Origin: Lichenostomus cassidix
Lineage: Eukaryota > Chordata > Aves > Passeriformes > Meliphagidae
Direction of reading: 5' to 3'
Assembly: GCA_008360975.2 (NCBI GenBank)
Contig: CM039189.1
Coordinates: 8,808,056 to 8,872,055 of the forward strand
Length of the DNA stretch: 64,000 nt
Shown: piece after piece, positions 49,501 through 61,605 of the stretch
Position numbering within the stretch: the first letter of the stretch is position 1
Layout: each line of letters begins with the position of its first letter
The notes under the pieces: model-generated
What the model saw: only the letters and a program-made list of their open reading frames with translations
Told to the model about the DNA's origin: nothing
The model's database searches: none
Translations under genes and position numbers: made by a program

Positions 49501-52500
49501 TGATCATGACAGATGGGATAAATTGACCTATTAGAAAGGTTATTTATAAGGCATTTTTCATGCTACATGCAGTTTTCGGTCTGTATATGCTCTTGTTTGG
49601 AATAGGTAAACAAAATGCAGAATCTAATGGGTAGGGAACCATCTGTGGTTTTTATTTTTGCTTTTACAACTTGAATGGTACATGTGTATATATAGTCTGA
49701 CCTGGGTTTAGTCTAGATGTTTTGAGTGTTCTTAGAAAAAACCAGAGGTACAATTTCTAACCAGACTGTTAGATTGTCTCTGGCTTCAAAGTAAACTGAA
49801 TTTTAGTGAACCACAATGCATATAGCTTGTCTGTGTTACTGGCTCTTGTGTGCAAAGATAACTTCCGAGGTCTAAAAGTCAATGTTTTACTAATGTAGAG
49901 ATTGAGAGATGAAAATGCACCTCTGAAAGTTATTGGAATGTCTGTTGTTACTGGCTGGCCATGATATACCTGTTGCTTGACATTGCAGAATTTAGGCATA
50001 AAAGTCTGCTTAGCTAATGTAGCAGCTTTAGAAGCAGCTGCAACAAATGCAACAGTGACTACAGCAAAGAGGAACTTGCCGTGCAATCACTGTTGCATTT
50101 GTTGTAGCTGCTTCTAAAGCCCATGGACAGGGTTTTTTCATTAATTCAGTCAAGGAGAGCTGCTCTTGAAGCATACCCTAACCATGTTCTGAAATTAGAT
50201 TATGTAGGTTTTGATTCTTCAGATAAAAAGAATACATTATTCAGTGCTCACAGTTCTAATAAAACTGACTATGATCTGAAGGTTCGGCATCCATCAAAAA
50301 TAGTGGTAGAGCTTTTTTTGTGAGCTTGCTTTACATGGTACATAGTTCATTTGCATTCCAGATTGTTTATCTGTATTTAAGTCAGAGATTATGGCAATAT
50401 GTAGTGGTACCTGCCTAAGTTCTTTTTAATTACATTTTTACTTCACTGAACCAGTCAATCAGCCTGGATTACACCTGGATTTATACCAGAAATATTACAG
50501 TATTGATAACATGGGAAATGTTCTTTGCCTAGTGGAAAAGGTATTAATTTTTTATATGTAGCCCAAGAGATCAGTCACATGAAGCAGGCTATAAATATGT
50601 ACTTAGTGATTTAGCTGGTAATTTCTAAGTGTTTATGCACTGACGTGGTGCTGTGATTGCTGGGGCAGTGTGATATTCCTCAGCGGTGGGGATTGCAGTG
50701 GGAATTGTCTGCTGATATCATCAGCAGTGCTTTTGTTAATGAATGGTGACCATTAGCAAAACCAGAAGGTGGGGTATCAGCATATCCTTAGCCAGAAAAA
50801 CTGTGTATTGATGTCTTTTAAGGTCACACAACCTTAAGCAGCTGTGGTAGGGTGCGTTATTCTGATGATTTCTAGAAAGTTGTACAGGAATTGCAGTGCA
50901 TAATTCCTGTACATAATTCCTGCAGTGCATAAAGTAGTAGAGGAGTCAAAACATTCCTTTTCACAAAGTCAGCAGTATTGGAAAGCTGTCACAGGAAAAC
51001 TGAATGAAAAATGGTTTTGCTAAGTTGTACCAAGTAGTTTCACTGCCACCAGTTCTCTTCCTTTTTAAACAAGTGCGTTCTTTTTGGCTAATTGAGATGG
51101 CTAATAGCTCTGTGAAGGTCGCACTCAGCCTTCCTAGGAAAGCAGTGGGGTCTGTCTTTGGATCTGTCTGAGCTGCCCCTTTGTGGAAGCCTGGAGAACA
51201 GCACTGGGCAACTGAGAGCTGGGAATCGAATACTGCAACCCTGGAGCTGCAGGGAGAAACTTTTTGTCAGAGTCATACTGCACCCTAATTTTAGTACAGG
51301 CAATATTGTGCAGATCAGGATATTTCTGGGTTTGAAGGGGATGGTTTTAACGTGTGCTGTGAATGCCATAGAATCCATTTGATAATGCAGGATGCTAGTT
51401 TTTAAGTTGAAGTGGAAGAGTAAAGCTGATGGCCTCCCATGTGATGCATTTATTTAAAAATTTATAGAAGAACCCAATAGACAGTGAGAACATACTGAAA
51501 TAGTGCCTCTGTTCTCATTGGTAGCAAATTGCAGGATCTGTTGCATCTGAGATTTAACCGAATCCCATTTGTGTATGAATTATTTTACTAGTGACTTGAA
51601 GCTGGCTTCAGAAGTCCAGTGAGTCAAAGGAATCTGTTTGTTTTAATGTTCTGACATTATGCTACTTGATACATGTTTCTTCTTAGGATTGTTTTTGTAG
51701 ACTCTCACTTCACAATGTTTGTCCTTGACTGATAAGAGAGCTTCAAGAATAACATTCCAAGTAACAAAAGCTTATCTTGAAGTCTTTGCTCTTCAACCTA
51801 TTGGCCAGTGCATTCAAAGAGTATGTGTATGCAGAGAGTACCCAGGGCAAAACAGCAAGTGATCCTGCACTGTAGTAAACTGGCTCTGCTTTTGCTTCTT
51901 TTTCCTTTTTCTTGGTTTTGTTGTTAAATTGGTGCAATGATGGACACTTTCAGAGCCCCAGGAAATAAATAATTTGCATTCTCACCCTGAACAAAACTGT
52001 TCCTTGATGTGCTTCTTCCTCGCACAGGGAAACTTCCTGTCAAGTAATTGGAAGCCTTTCTTTGTGGTGTGCAGTGTTCCCGTAAGAAATGTGAATTAAT
52101 TGGGATTGTTTTTAAATTTTCCATCTGTGGGTAGCTGTAAGATGAACTGCCTTACCCCGTGGTGATTCCAATTAATGAAGGGCAATGCTGGATATTCTCT
52201 TTGAACCCTTAATGGTGTTTTACTGGAGATTGGGGCCCTGAACCAAATTGTGTGTGATTTGGGGAAAACAGAAGATGCCAGGGGAAAAATGATGGGTGTT
52301 GAAATAAACCTGTTGAGACTATTCTTGGAGAGGCAAGAAGAAAATCCATACAATAGCCAACATAATGTTGTTTACTTACTTCAATATTTGCAAGCAATCC
52401 CTTCTGCCTTACCATTTATTGCCCTGTATTTTGTTTTCTCTTCAATACAGCCAAGCCCATGGAAAGCCAACAGAAGTGAACATAAACCAGGCTCGCTGTC

Positions 52501-55500
52501 CTCCACCCGTGACTCTGCCTTTACCAGTCCAGTGTCTGTAACCAAACCAGCGGTCCTGGCAGGTGGCTCAGTCCTCACCTCTCCCAAAGAGGTATGGGTT
52601 TGGCTTAGGGATAGGGTGGGAGCTTTTGTCATTATCACCTACTAGAGCATAATCATTGTAAGACGCTCTCTGCATGTGGTACCTACCTTTGCACCCTTGA
52701 GGGATGACTCACTTGTACATTCTTAACACATTCTGCCTCATCAGTGATACACTAAAAGAAATAAAAATGGGGTTTTTTCTGGTTGGAAAGCCATTGGTGC
52801 TTGTTCAACTGTATTAGAATTTCCTTCCAGTAAAAAAAAAAGTATTAACGCTTTAAATGGTGTTGTGTAACAAGACATACGTCAGCTTGGTGTTATGGGA
52901 GTGCAGCTACCAAGAACTGATGTGAATAGGTAGGTAAATTGATTCCCATGATGTTCTTCAGTATAGGAAAGGAAGGGGAAGGAAGGTGATCTGTCTAATT
53001 TCCTTTCTCTTGAATAACAGCACAAGCAATGAGTTCTGAGGGGGTTGAAGGAGTTTAACATGTGTACATGTGACTTTTCAGCTGCAGTATCTGTTTTTAA
53101 TTTTAATGTCGGAAGGAGGTAATCTGCTGAGAGGGAAACTGACTTGCCTCTGGTTTTGGTCTGAAGTATGGAGAGAGACCCATGAAATAAAAGTCTCTTA
53201 CTATTTCAGCAATAACAATGACATAGCACAAGAAAAAAAGAACAAAACCAGAACAGAGTGTGATAAATTCCTGGCCAATGCAGCAGTTCTTTACAGGTTG
53301 GACTGATGATCTTGGAGGTCTTTTCCAACCTTAATGATTCCGTGATTCTGTAAATGATGATTCACAACATCTGAAATTAGCTTGTTCACATTTTAAGTGT
53401 AGAATTGGGGGTTTTTTCCTAGGTGTGCATTTGTCTTGTTCCTTTCTAGATGTTATTTCAAAAATAAGGCCTTTATCATCTTTATGATTCTCTGCTTTGC
53501 GGACTTTACTTTGCAGCAGCCTGCACTTTTCTGCCTTAGCCACAGCTGAGTGTATAAGCAGCCATTAAAGGAAATAGTTAATAAACAGACACCTGTCACT
53601 TTGGCAAATAGATCTTACACTCTGTTCCTTTCCCTTGCTTTTGTCTCTCTTCAGACCTAGTTCTTTGTGCTGCTGATAGCCTTCTTTTGTGTAATGCATG
53701 GCACAGTATTGACAGCATATATATGTAAACTTGAACAGGCTTTCACCTCAGCAGACAGGAGAAGGGCATTCACTGTGTATCATACAGGAGTAATGCAAGT
53801 GTTTCCTTCGCCCACCTCCAAGAAGGTCTTGTGTGAAACTTCAGTCAGTGAAGATGGTGGTACTAACCTGAGGGGTTAAAACGTAACACTTTAAACAATC
53901 ATCAAGGGCTTAAAAATTCCTTTCAACTAAACTGGACACTTGCAATAAGTTTTTCTTTGAATCTGTTGGGAGACTTACAGTATGAAAACACAGGTCTGTG
54001 GCCAGCAGATAGTACTGCAATCCTGGTTCCCCAGGACTACTACAAATAGTCTCTAGCTTTTTGTTTCTGAAAGGGGGATAATGCACTTCCTGCAGAAGTG
54101 GTAAAAATAGCACCTTTATTCATAAGGGAGCACAGTGTGTTGGAAGCTAAAAGGATGCCAACTAACACTGGCCCTGTCTCCACAAGCCAGTCTAAGACAA
54201 CCAAGCTACAATGCAGCCTGAGTTCTTAAAATGAATTCAGGATTACTTTTCTGTAAGAGTAACCATCTGTGTTACAGACAGACATCAGAACAAATCTGAG
54301 GTGATGCATAGTGCTCTCATTAAAAAAAAACTCAAACACCCACAAAAAAGCAACACCAAAAGACTGAGATGCCTTGATGTTTCTGTCAAAGGGCTAAGCT
54401 TACTTTAGAAGAGATGCCAGTGTACTATTTTAGTGCTGAAGAATGTTCTGTAAAACATAACCCTTCTACAAAAAGTTATGCATAAGCCCAGAATTGAGGT
54501 GAATTCCCTTTCAGAAATCTGTTGTTTCTAAACTTTAGCTATAACTGTCTTCCCCTAATGTGTAGAAATAATGTTTTAGTACCTCAGCAGTTTCTTAGAG
54601 ATTAAAACAGCCACTAGCAAAGAGTTCAAATTAAGTATTTCAGATTACCAGAAGACATCTAATTTTCATCTCCTTTGTTCACAGTTGCCTTCTGTCACTA
54701 CAGTCAAACATAACTACATAATAGTTACGTTGAAAGCTTAATTTCGTTCTTGTGTTGGCTTTTTATCCTGATAGTTGCAGTCACTTGTTAGGTCTGTTAC
54801 AACTGCTGATTTGTTTCTTACTGTGTTGAATTAGGGAAAATCTGAAAAGTCTGCCTGAGAAATTACTTCCAGGCTTTACTTACTTCCTTGCAGGCGTTAT
54901 TTCACACCAGTTTTTCACATGCAACAGGCATTAGAAATGTAAGCAGCAGTTGACTGCCTTGTTTTTGTTCTAGTTCCCTTGATCTTTGCCCAGAGCACTG
55001 CGAGTGTGATAAAAAGTTTTGGCACAAGAGATTCATTTAAAGAGCCTGAATTTGCAACCTTCCCCTCAGCCTAAAAAAGTGTGTAGTGAGAAAAACATTA
55101 CAAACTTCAAGAAATTCTACTGGTTTAATACTGATTTTTGAAAAATCAAAGCATGTACATGAAGAAAAAAAGTAGCTTTGCAGGCAGGACTCTGGTGTCA
55201 GGCATCCATAATAATGATTAAACTCCTCATTGTTTTAGAGTAGCCAGACAAGAACTCCAGCAAGATGTTAAGATACTGGGAACTTTCACATAACATGTTC
55301 TTAGATTCTTAGATTTTGTGTGTCCAGTCAAAACATGGAGCCGATTAAATTGAAAGCTCACCTTAGTTAGCAATGCTGCTATTGCAGGATTGTGGCTGGG
55401 TACTGCCAGTGGTCAGCTGCTGTGCTCTGTGCCTGGTTCACAGATCCCAGATTATTAAGAAAGCGTAAACGTTGTGGAAGAGCACGGGAGGTTTCCTTGT

Positions 55501-58364
55501 GTTCATGCATTGAGCTGAGCAAAGATCCCACAGGGCTGTCTGTGTCTGGCTCCACACTGAACCATCTGGGCTGAGTGTACAGAGCCAGCAGTTGGCAGTG
55601 TTCTCTCCAGGAGAGGATTCCAAGGCTGTGGCTGCCTGTTCCACACCCAGTTGTGGTTATTTAAGGATGTGACCACTCCCTGAAAGGAGATTACCTCCCC
55701 ACAGCTTAATTTTAGGGTAGAGTCTGTTAGGATGTCTTAAAACACAAATTTTAACTGAGTCTAATCTGCTTAATTTGCTTATTTTTGTAGGGCAGGAATC
55801 CTGCATGAAGTTTTCTGCCCTAATACTCTTGTAAGCACCAGCTTGCTTGAGAGAATTAAGTTACAAAGGAACAAAATAAAAATATTCATGGCCATGTCAA
55901 TTGACCTCCTAGAGGAAGAAAAGAAATTGAGTTGATAATGGATGGGAGAACTGAATGTGCAACACCCATCAGTATTTTGATGGGAATTTGACATTATGTT
56001 GGGGTTTTTTGAGGGGCTGAGAGCCATCCAAAGAACTGATTAGTGTTTGAAGGGTGTAAGCACAGCCACTGAAGAGGCCCCAGGTTTTTAGCACTGCAGT
56101 TTGAATTCTGGGTTCTCCTTCCCCTGTGCAGAGTCCTTCCAGCACCACCCCTCCCATCGAGATCTGCTCCTCGCGCCTGACGAAGCTGATGCGCCGGACC
56201 ACTGATAAAAAGAGCGAATTCCTGAAGGCACTGAAGGATGATAGAAATGGGGAGATAACAGAAAACAGGGAATGTGACAAGCTGGATGATGTAAGATCAC
56301 TGTCCTTGGTGTGTATATGATCATTATTATTGAAGGAGTTGGGGACTGAAAAAGCCCTGAGCACTGTATGTAGTTCAGACTCTGGAAGAGGAAGGGAATG
56401 AGTCCCACTGACCTGGCACATGTGCCAGTGGAAATAGTGCACAGCAGTGATGGAGGGCAATCTTTAACATCTTTGCTTTCCAACTTCCCTGTCAAACTAA
56501 ATTCACAGGAAGTAGAATTTCGTGCTTGTGAAAGGTCCAAGAATGTGACTCAAGCCTCAGAGGCTCAGACCAGACCCCCAAATGCATAAATCTGTACCTT
56601 AATGTGCATGTAAAATGTGTCCTTAGGAGCATTTAATTCTCATCGTTTTCTTGCTATCACTCTGAGCCACTGGTGAAGGCTTTGCAATGCCAGCATTCAC
56701 TCCCTCGGCACAGCAGCCCAGGCGACCAAATGTCCTTCATCCTGTATTGTACTGTCACAGCCAGGTACAAGTTGCTGCAGCTTCTGTGAAAAAACACTGG
56801 CTCAAGGTGAAAGGCTTGAACTTTCAAAGGCGAAAGCTTGAACCTGGAACTGTGCTGTTGGCACAGTCTGTGCAAGCATACTTTGATGCTTTTATTTTTC
56901 TTTAGATGGAGAGCAACAGCACACCAGAACCAAAGGAAAACTGGGAAGAGAGCTGCCATCAGAATGGCCTTTCTCTCCCTTTGCCGGAGGAGGGGGAAAA
57001 CCTCTCCCATTCATTGGAGGCAGAACACAGGTGAGTAAATGTCAGAATAAAGTGTCTGGAGTAAAGAAGGTGGTCCTTGGGCTGTGTGAGGAGAAGGAAA
57101 CAATTCCAAAGAAAACTCTGGTTTTGGGAAGGAAGAGTAGCTTTGTGTGTACAGAGAAGGAGGTGTGTGGGCTGTGTGACTGGTGCAGGACTGGGTGGAG
57201 TCTTCTTGATTGTAAAACAAGACACCAATGACAGGTGAGCCAAGGCTTTACCAAGGTCTGTAATTAAATTCCAGTGCTTCTTTAGTGCCACATCCCCATG
57301 CGTTAATACTGCCTAGAGATATTTACCTGCCCACACTGGGAGTCAGCATGAACCTAGTGTGATTCTGGTTCATTTACAAGCAGGTGTCCTAAATGTAATG
57401 GTTTGAAGACACACACCACACTTTGTTTGCACTTAGAATACTCCTGTGCCTGCTTTACATGCTGTAAAAGCGGAGAGTTAAGAAAATATTTGCCTGGTAT
57501 CTCAGGCTGTATCTCATGTCAGTGAGTAAGCAGTGTGAGCATCTGGTGCAAGCAGATAGTAAGGTTTAGGAGATTCTAAGCTGTGATACTGGTTTGGTTG
57601 CCTCATGTCCTCCTTCAATGTCCTTGAGTTAGAATTTCAAATCCCTGCCTTCCACCAGGCTGGTTATGTACAGGACTGCTGATCGTTAAATATTTGTAAA
57701 AGACATTGAAAAATGTTGGGTAAACACAAAGGGTTGTTGAAATGTGATAGAGAAGATTCCCTGGTGAATTTGGAGTGATTTAGTACAAAACTTCATTCTT
57801 CATGGACAAAGTGTTCTTTCCTTTGCCATTGTTCCCTTGCTTCAGTTCCCATACCCCTTTTATTTTCTCTGCAATCAGGTTATTGAAAGAAATGGGATGG
57901 CAAGAATATCCTGAAAATGATGAAAACTACCTTCCCCTCACGGAGGATGAGCTCAAAGAGTTCCAGATTAAATCAGAGCAGGTATGTTTACAGCTCTTGC
58001 CAGTTGTGACTGCTCTTGTCTCTCTCTTTTCTCAAGGGCTTGTTCTTAAGGATGTTCAAAAGGACAAAGAATTTAAGTGAGGCTGTAGTAGAATGGATGA
58101 TTCTGCATTATCCGAGTGTGTATACACAGTTAAATGTGCAATTCGTGTCCACAGATGGTTGGTGACAGTTACTCCCCACACTTTTGCTCGTTCTAAAACT
58201 TACTTTCATTCCTACAGCGAAGAAGAAACGGATTTGGGAAGAATGGATTTCTTCAGGGCCGCGGCTCCAGCCTGTTGTTCCACTGGGGAAGCACTTTTAA
58301 GACAAAGATTGAGGACTCAGACACAGAAACAAGTAGCAGTGAAACGTCAGATGACGATGCCTGA
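43578..58364 (+). CDS. GPBP1L1: GPBP1L1, vasculin-like protein 1, complete
   Basis: Ten coding exons: 43,578-43,637; 43,930-44,059; 44,424-44,707; 47,425-47,497; 48,488-48,681; 52,451-52,591; 56,132-56,290; 56,906-57,030; 57,879-57,981; 58,218-58,364. Joined length 1,416 nt, 471 residues; human is 474 as I recall. All junctions are GT-AG and keep frame. The start MAQHDFVPAWLNFSTPQ is the family N-terminus, and TAA precedes it in frame. Other landmarks: a basic block GVSRRRHNSSDGFFNNGPLR (~40-60), LQFEEEDFPSLNPEAG (~151-166), MLVIKKVSKEDP (~195-206), MGWQEYPENDENYLPLTEDE (~393-412) and an acidic serine tail (EDSDTETSSSETSDDDA). The family (GPBP1/vasculin) comprises nuclear proteins that bind GC-rich promoter DNA and are proposed transcriptional regulators; GPBP1L1 is far less studied. 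The frame stops right after DDDA, where the human protein as I recall it continues with two residues (WK). Confidence 0.97.
46571..46659. repeat. Short inverted repeat, 11-bp arms, 67-bp spacer
   Basis: ctatggtgaca (46,571-46,581) and tgtcaccatag (46,649-46,659) are exact reverse complements inside a GPBP1L1 intron. The size is MITE-like, but there is no clear target-site duplication, and chance is possible. Confidence 0.35.
50025..50120. repeat. Long near-perfect hairpin, 34-bp arms, 28-nt loop
   Basis: Arm 1 is 50,025-50,058 (begins gctttagaagcagctgcaac) and arm 2 is 50,087-50,120 (ends ttgtagctgcttctaaagc). 33 of 34 positions are complementary, and the one exception would be a G-U pair in RNA. 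The loop is 28 nt. It lies in a GPBP1L1 intron in sense orientation. A folded transcript would resemble a primary microRNA hairpin or a small inverted duplication; no known microRNA seed family is claimed. Confidence 0.85.
50881..50931. repeat. Compound hairpin and direct repeat
   Basis: A perfect 12-bp inverted repeat tgtacaggaatt (50,881-50,892) / aattcctgtaca (50,902-50,913) encloses gcagtgcat. The motifs taattcctg and gcagtgcata then recur directly downstream (to 50,931), so parts of the hairpin have been duplicated. Confidence 0.8.
53295..53351 (+). mobile_element. CR1 LINE 3'-terminal fragment
   Basis: ggttggactgatgatcttgg followed by aggtcttttccaaccttaat and gattccgtgattctgt matches the last ~55 bp of CR1. 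Confidence 0.85.
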
Positions 58365-59130
58365 AACTGGGCACAATAAATTTAAAATAAATAAAACCAA
58401 CCCAATAAACTCAGTTCATAGTTCAACACGTGTTTGGGGTTGTATAAACTAAACAGAGTTTATTCTGTCTCCAGTCTGTTCAGTTTTTTCTTTTGTTGTT
58501 GATACTTCATGCACAAGGGAAATAATTGTATCCCAAAGAAGAGAGAAATTGGCTTCTTTAGCTTTTTCTTTTGGTTTTGCCCTAATGCTTACTAGAAGTT
58601 TGTGCAGCTAGCAAATTTTGACAGAAATCCCTTGTGGGGCAGTGCACAAGTTCAGTCGTGTGAGCAGGACACAAGTGGCTGACTGATCTCTGCAACAACA
58701 AGCTTCTAACAGTGCCGCCGCATTGCCCAGCGCGCGGTAACGGTGTGCTAAAACAATCATTGTCGATGACAAAATGGCTTTTGAAGTTCTAATTATGTTA
58801 AATTAATGCTAATAACATGAATATTTTATTTTATTTTATTTTTTTTGGCGGCTCGGGGAGCTTCATCACTTAACCAGGCGTTTGTGGTTTTCTTTTTTTT
58901 GGGTACAGCTGTAAAATATTTGGATATAGGAATTGTTTGTGTTCTTCTTCTTGCAGCCTTGATATTCAGGGTGGATTGTAAAATATAAATTTTTTGTGAG
59001 ATTTCAAAGATTAAGATTATTTTGATAACATTATTTACAGATTTTAAAAAGTGACTATCACATTGAGTCTGTATGAGGGGGAAAAACTACTGCATCAAAA
59101 ATAACTAACTTGGAATAAATATTTTGCATC
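58365..59130 (+). other. GPBP1L1 3' UTR
   Basis: Follows the TGA at 58,362-58,364. Overlapping AATAAA signals occur at once (58,375-58,380; 58,386-58,395; 58,404-58,409) and again at 59,114-59,119. This predicts either a very short (~40-60 nt) or a ~770-nt 3' UTR. T-rich and AT-rich runs near 58,829-58,850 fall in the longer form. Confidence 0.65.
59114..59119 (+). terminator. Distal GPBP1L1 poly(A) signal AATAAA
   Basis: Canonical hexamer 750 bp after the stop codon. The proximal cluster at 58,375-58,409 is the alternative. Confidence 0.5.
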
Positions 59131-60470
59131 AGTTTGCCAATTCTAATTGTCTTTCTTATGTAAGAAGAGCTTTCCTCTAAGGGACCTGCAACTTTGGGGG
59201 TTTAGTAGCACTGGGGATAAACAGTTTCTTCTCCCGCTCTATTTTTCCACTTGGCAAACATTGCTGTAGTGCTCAGACTGCAGGAGCTGAACTCTTCCTT
59301 TAAGAAGGGAGAGGGAGAAAAATGCTGAGATGACAGTCCATGTTTGGGGATTTTTTTAAAGAAAATAATTCAAAATTATCTTCTACTAAAGCAGTTTGCG
59401 TTTTTTTCCGCTTCATACAAAATGGTGAAGCTCGACCGGTCGGTGTCACTTGTTCCTAGTGCAATGCTGCTGTTTATGTTCACAACGTGGCAAGGGAATG
59501 TCTGAATCCAAAGCTGTTTTCATTGAAATCTTTTTTAAAAATTCATGAAAACATTTCTATTAGATTAAAAAGAATTTTACAAACAACTCAGTTGTGGCCT
59601 AAGCTATTTTAGTGTCTGGTGTAAGTTCAGCTTGTGCACAAAGGTTTTGGATTGGAAAGTGCTCACGGGTTGTGCACTGTTTGCAAGTGGGTTGGATGGA
59701 ATGACATGAAACCTGGTCTTACTCATGTGAAGGGGTTTGTCCCAAGGTTGTGCCTGTGTGTTCTTAATCCACTCCTGGCCAGGCAGAGAGGAGAGAGGTG
59801 TAAGGAAATTACAGTGTTTTAGCCCTGAATCTTTGCATCTGGATTCCAGGGCACGTGCTCAGCATTATCAGGTGTGACTCTGCAGCCTGTGCTGTCAGCT
59901 CCTGCTGGCTCTGCGGTGAACACCAGGTGAGAGGGGCAGTGAGGCATTTCTTCATCCCTGCACTCTGGAAACCAGGTGCCAGAGACTGAGGCTGCCTCGG
60001 AGTGCATGGAGAAGTGCTGGGGCTCCTGTAAGACATTGCACAAACCATCTCGTTCTTTTTGAATATCCTCATCCTTTGATCCATCAAACACTGCTTTTGT
60101 TTGGAAAAGCCTATCCATTTTCTAAATCCATCCATTTAAATGAAGTAATGCAGATCTGTGTGCACTGATATCAAGAAGTGGGATAAGTTTATGTTTTGGT
60201 TTGAAAGACAGTTGTCTGCTAAGGAAGATAACCTCCCTTAGAATAGAGAATGTGACCACTGTTCCCTCTGAATTATTTTAACTTTGGAATCAAGGGCTTT
60301 CAGGTAAAGATACAAGAAAAGGAATAGCAGTTCTCCAGCAGTATCTATTAAAAGGTGAAGAAGCAACAACAGTAGCAATAACAAAAAAAAAAAAACCTGA
60401 AACCACGTAGCAGATGTCCCTGGGCTGCAAAGAAATTTCAAGTACAGTGCAGATCTCCTCGCAGCAAAAA
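59130..60470. other. GPBP1L1-CCDC17 intergenic spacer
   Basis: No gene called. One minus-strand ATG-initiated frame of 99 codons (60,118-59,819, starting MDRLFQTKAVFDGSKDED) has mixed, protein-like composition. It lacks a recognisable family, poly(A) signal or convincing splice sites, so it is left as a curiosity. Confidence 0.4.
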
Positions 60471-60479
60471 TGGCGCTGG

Positions 60480-61150
60480 ACGTCAAGGCTCTTTAGATCT
60501 CTCAACCCTAACCGTAGGCATAACCCTAACCCTACCCCTAGTTAATTACCCGAGCAGAGTCCCTGGGTATTTCAGCACAGAAAGATGCAGGAGCAGCAAG
60601 GCTGGGGCCTTGTCAAGATGGCCTTGGCAGGCTCTTTCCAGCGCCAGTGTGCCTGGAGCTTGAGGTTCTTTGGATCTCTCAACTCTAACCCTCAGTGTAA
60701 ACCTGCCCTTAGGTATTTATCCTAGCACAGTTACAGTGGATTCAAAGGCTGAGGCACAAGATGGTGGTAGTCTTTTGCTGTTTATTTGCCCGTCGAGCAC
60801 CTTCTTATACTCTTGCTTCACATACAGAACAGGTGTTCCTTGTTGCATTTCTGTTGCTCAGTATACTATCCACAGGTGCCTTTTCTCATTAGTCATACAC
60901 ATCTGCCTTCTCTGCTTCATTCTCTAACAAGTTGTTTATCTCCCTTGTTTAGGGGCACAACTGTAGCTTATTTAGGTCTAGGCTGCCTGCAGCCTTTTCC
61001 TATCATACAACACCCAGTACCTGGGTCATCCAGCTCAGAAAGAGGGATGAGCAGCAATGCTGGGGCTTTGCCAGGATGGCCTTGGCTTGCCTTTTCCAGT
61101 GCCAGTGTGCCTCGAGCTTGAGGATCTTTAGATCTCTTAACCCTAACCTT
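60480..61150 (+). repeat. Diverged repeat cluster with CCCTAA tracts
   Basis: Three copies of a motif 'tctttagatctctcaaccct' + 'aacc' (with variants) occur at about 60,490-60,513, 60,667-60,690 and 61,125-61,148. Copies 2 and 3 are preceded by a shared ~100-bp block ('gagcagcaaggctggggcct'; 'gatggccttggc'; 'ccagtgtgcct...gagcttgagg'). Copy 1 is followed by extra telomere-type units (taaccctaaccctacccc). It looks like an old tandem or subtelomere-like satellite remnant on the 5' side of CCDC17. Confidence 0.8.
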
Positions 61151-61605
61151 GGCTTTTCATCTCATTGTGGAGGTTCTTCCTTAGCTTAAAGTCTGCTATG
61201 GAGCAGCTGGGAGGTATGAATGGGAAATGGGAGCTGCTGCAAGGTCTAAAAGGGACACCCCTTTTGCTGGGCATGGCTGTCAGTGAGCATTTTGTAACCA
61301 CGGAGTGGGAGCACTGTGGGACCCACTTCAGCGGGGCCTCCCTCATGTTGTTTTCTGTGGATTTCTCAGATGGCCCAGCAACGTAGTTTTTTCCCATTCC
61401 AGTGCCCGTGGTAAACAGTGGTAATGTCCATGTTCAGAGGTGTGGCCCTCCCTGCCCAGCCCAGCACCCAGCATAGCAACAGTGGCTTCAAACACTGCAG
61501 CCACCTCCAGCAGGTCTGTGCACACATCCAGCTCATCTCGGGGTGTCAGCCCTGCGGGCGGCCCCACGGTGACCCCCACCCACTCGGCTTGCCAGGGTGT
61601 TGGAC
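61150..61605 (+). promoter_or_regulatory. Probable CCDC17 upstream and leader region
   Basis: GC content rises toward 61,440-61,605. There is no TATA box or strong CpG island. The true transcription start is not visible. An acceptor-like 'cggcttgccag' ends at 61,595, so an upstream non-coding exon is possible. Confidence 0.35.

Noticed and set aside
49769..50086. 105-codon minus-strand frame in a GPBP1L1 intron
   Set aside because: Part of it is formed by one arm of the 34-bp hairpin. It has no family resemblance and no splice support.
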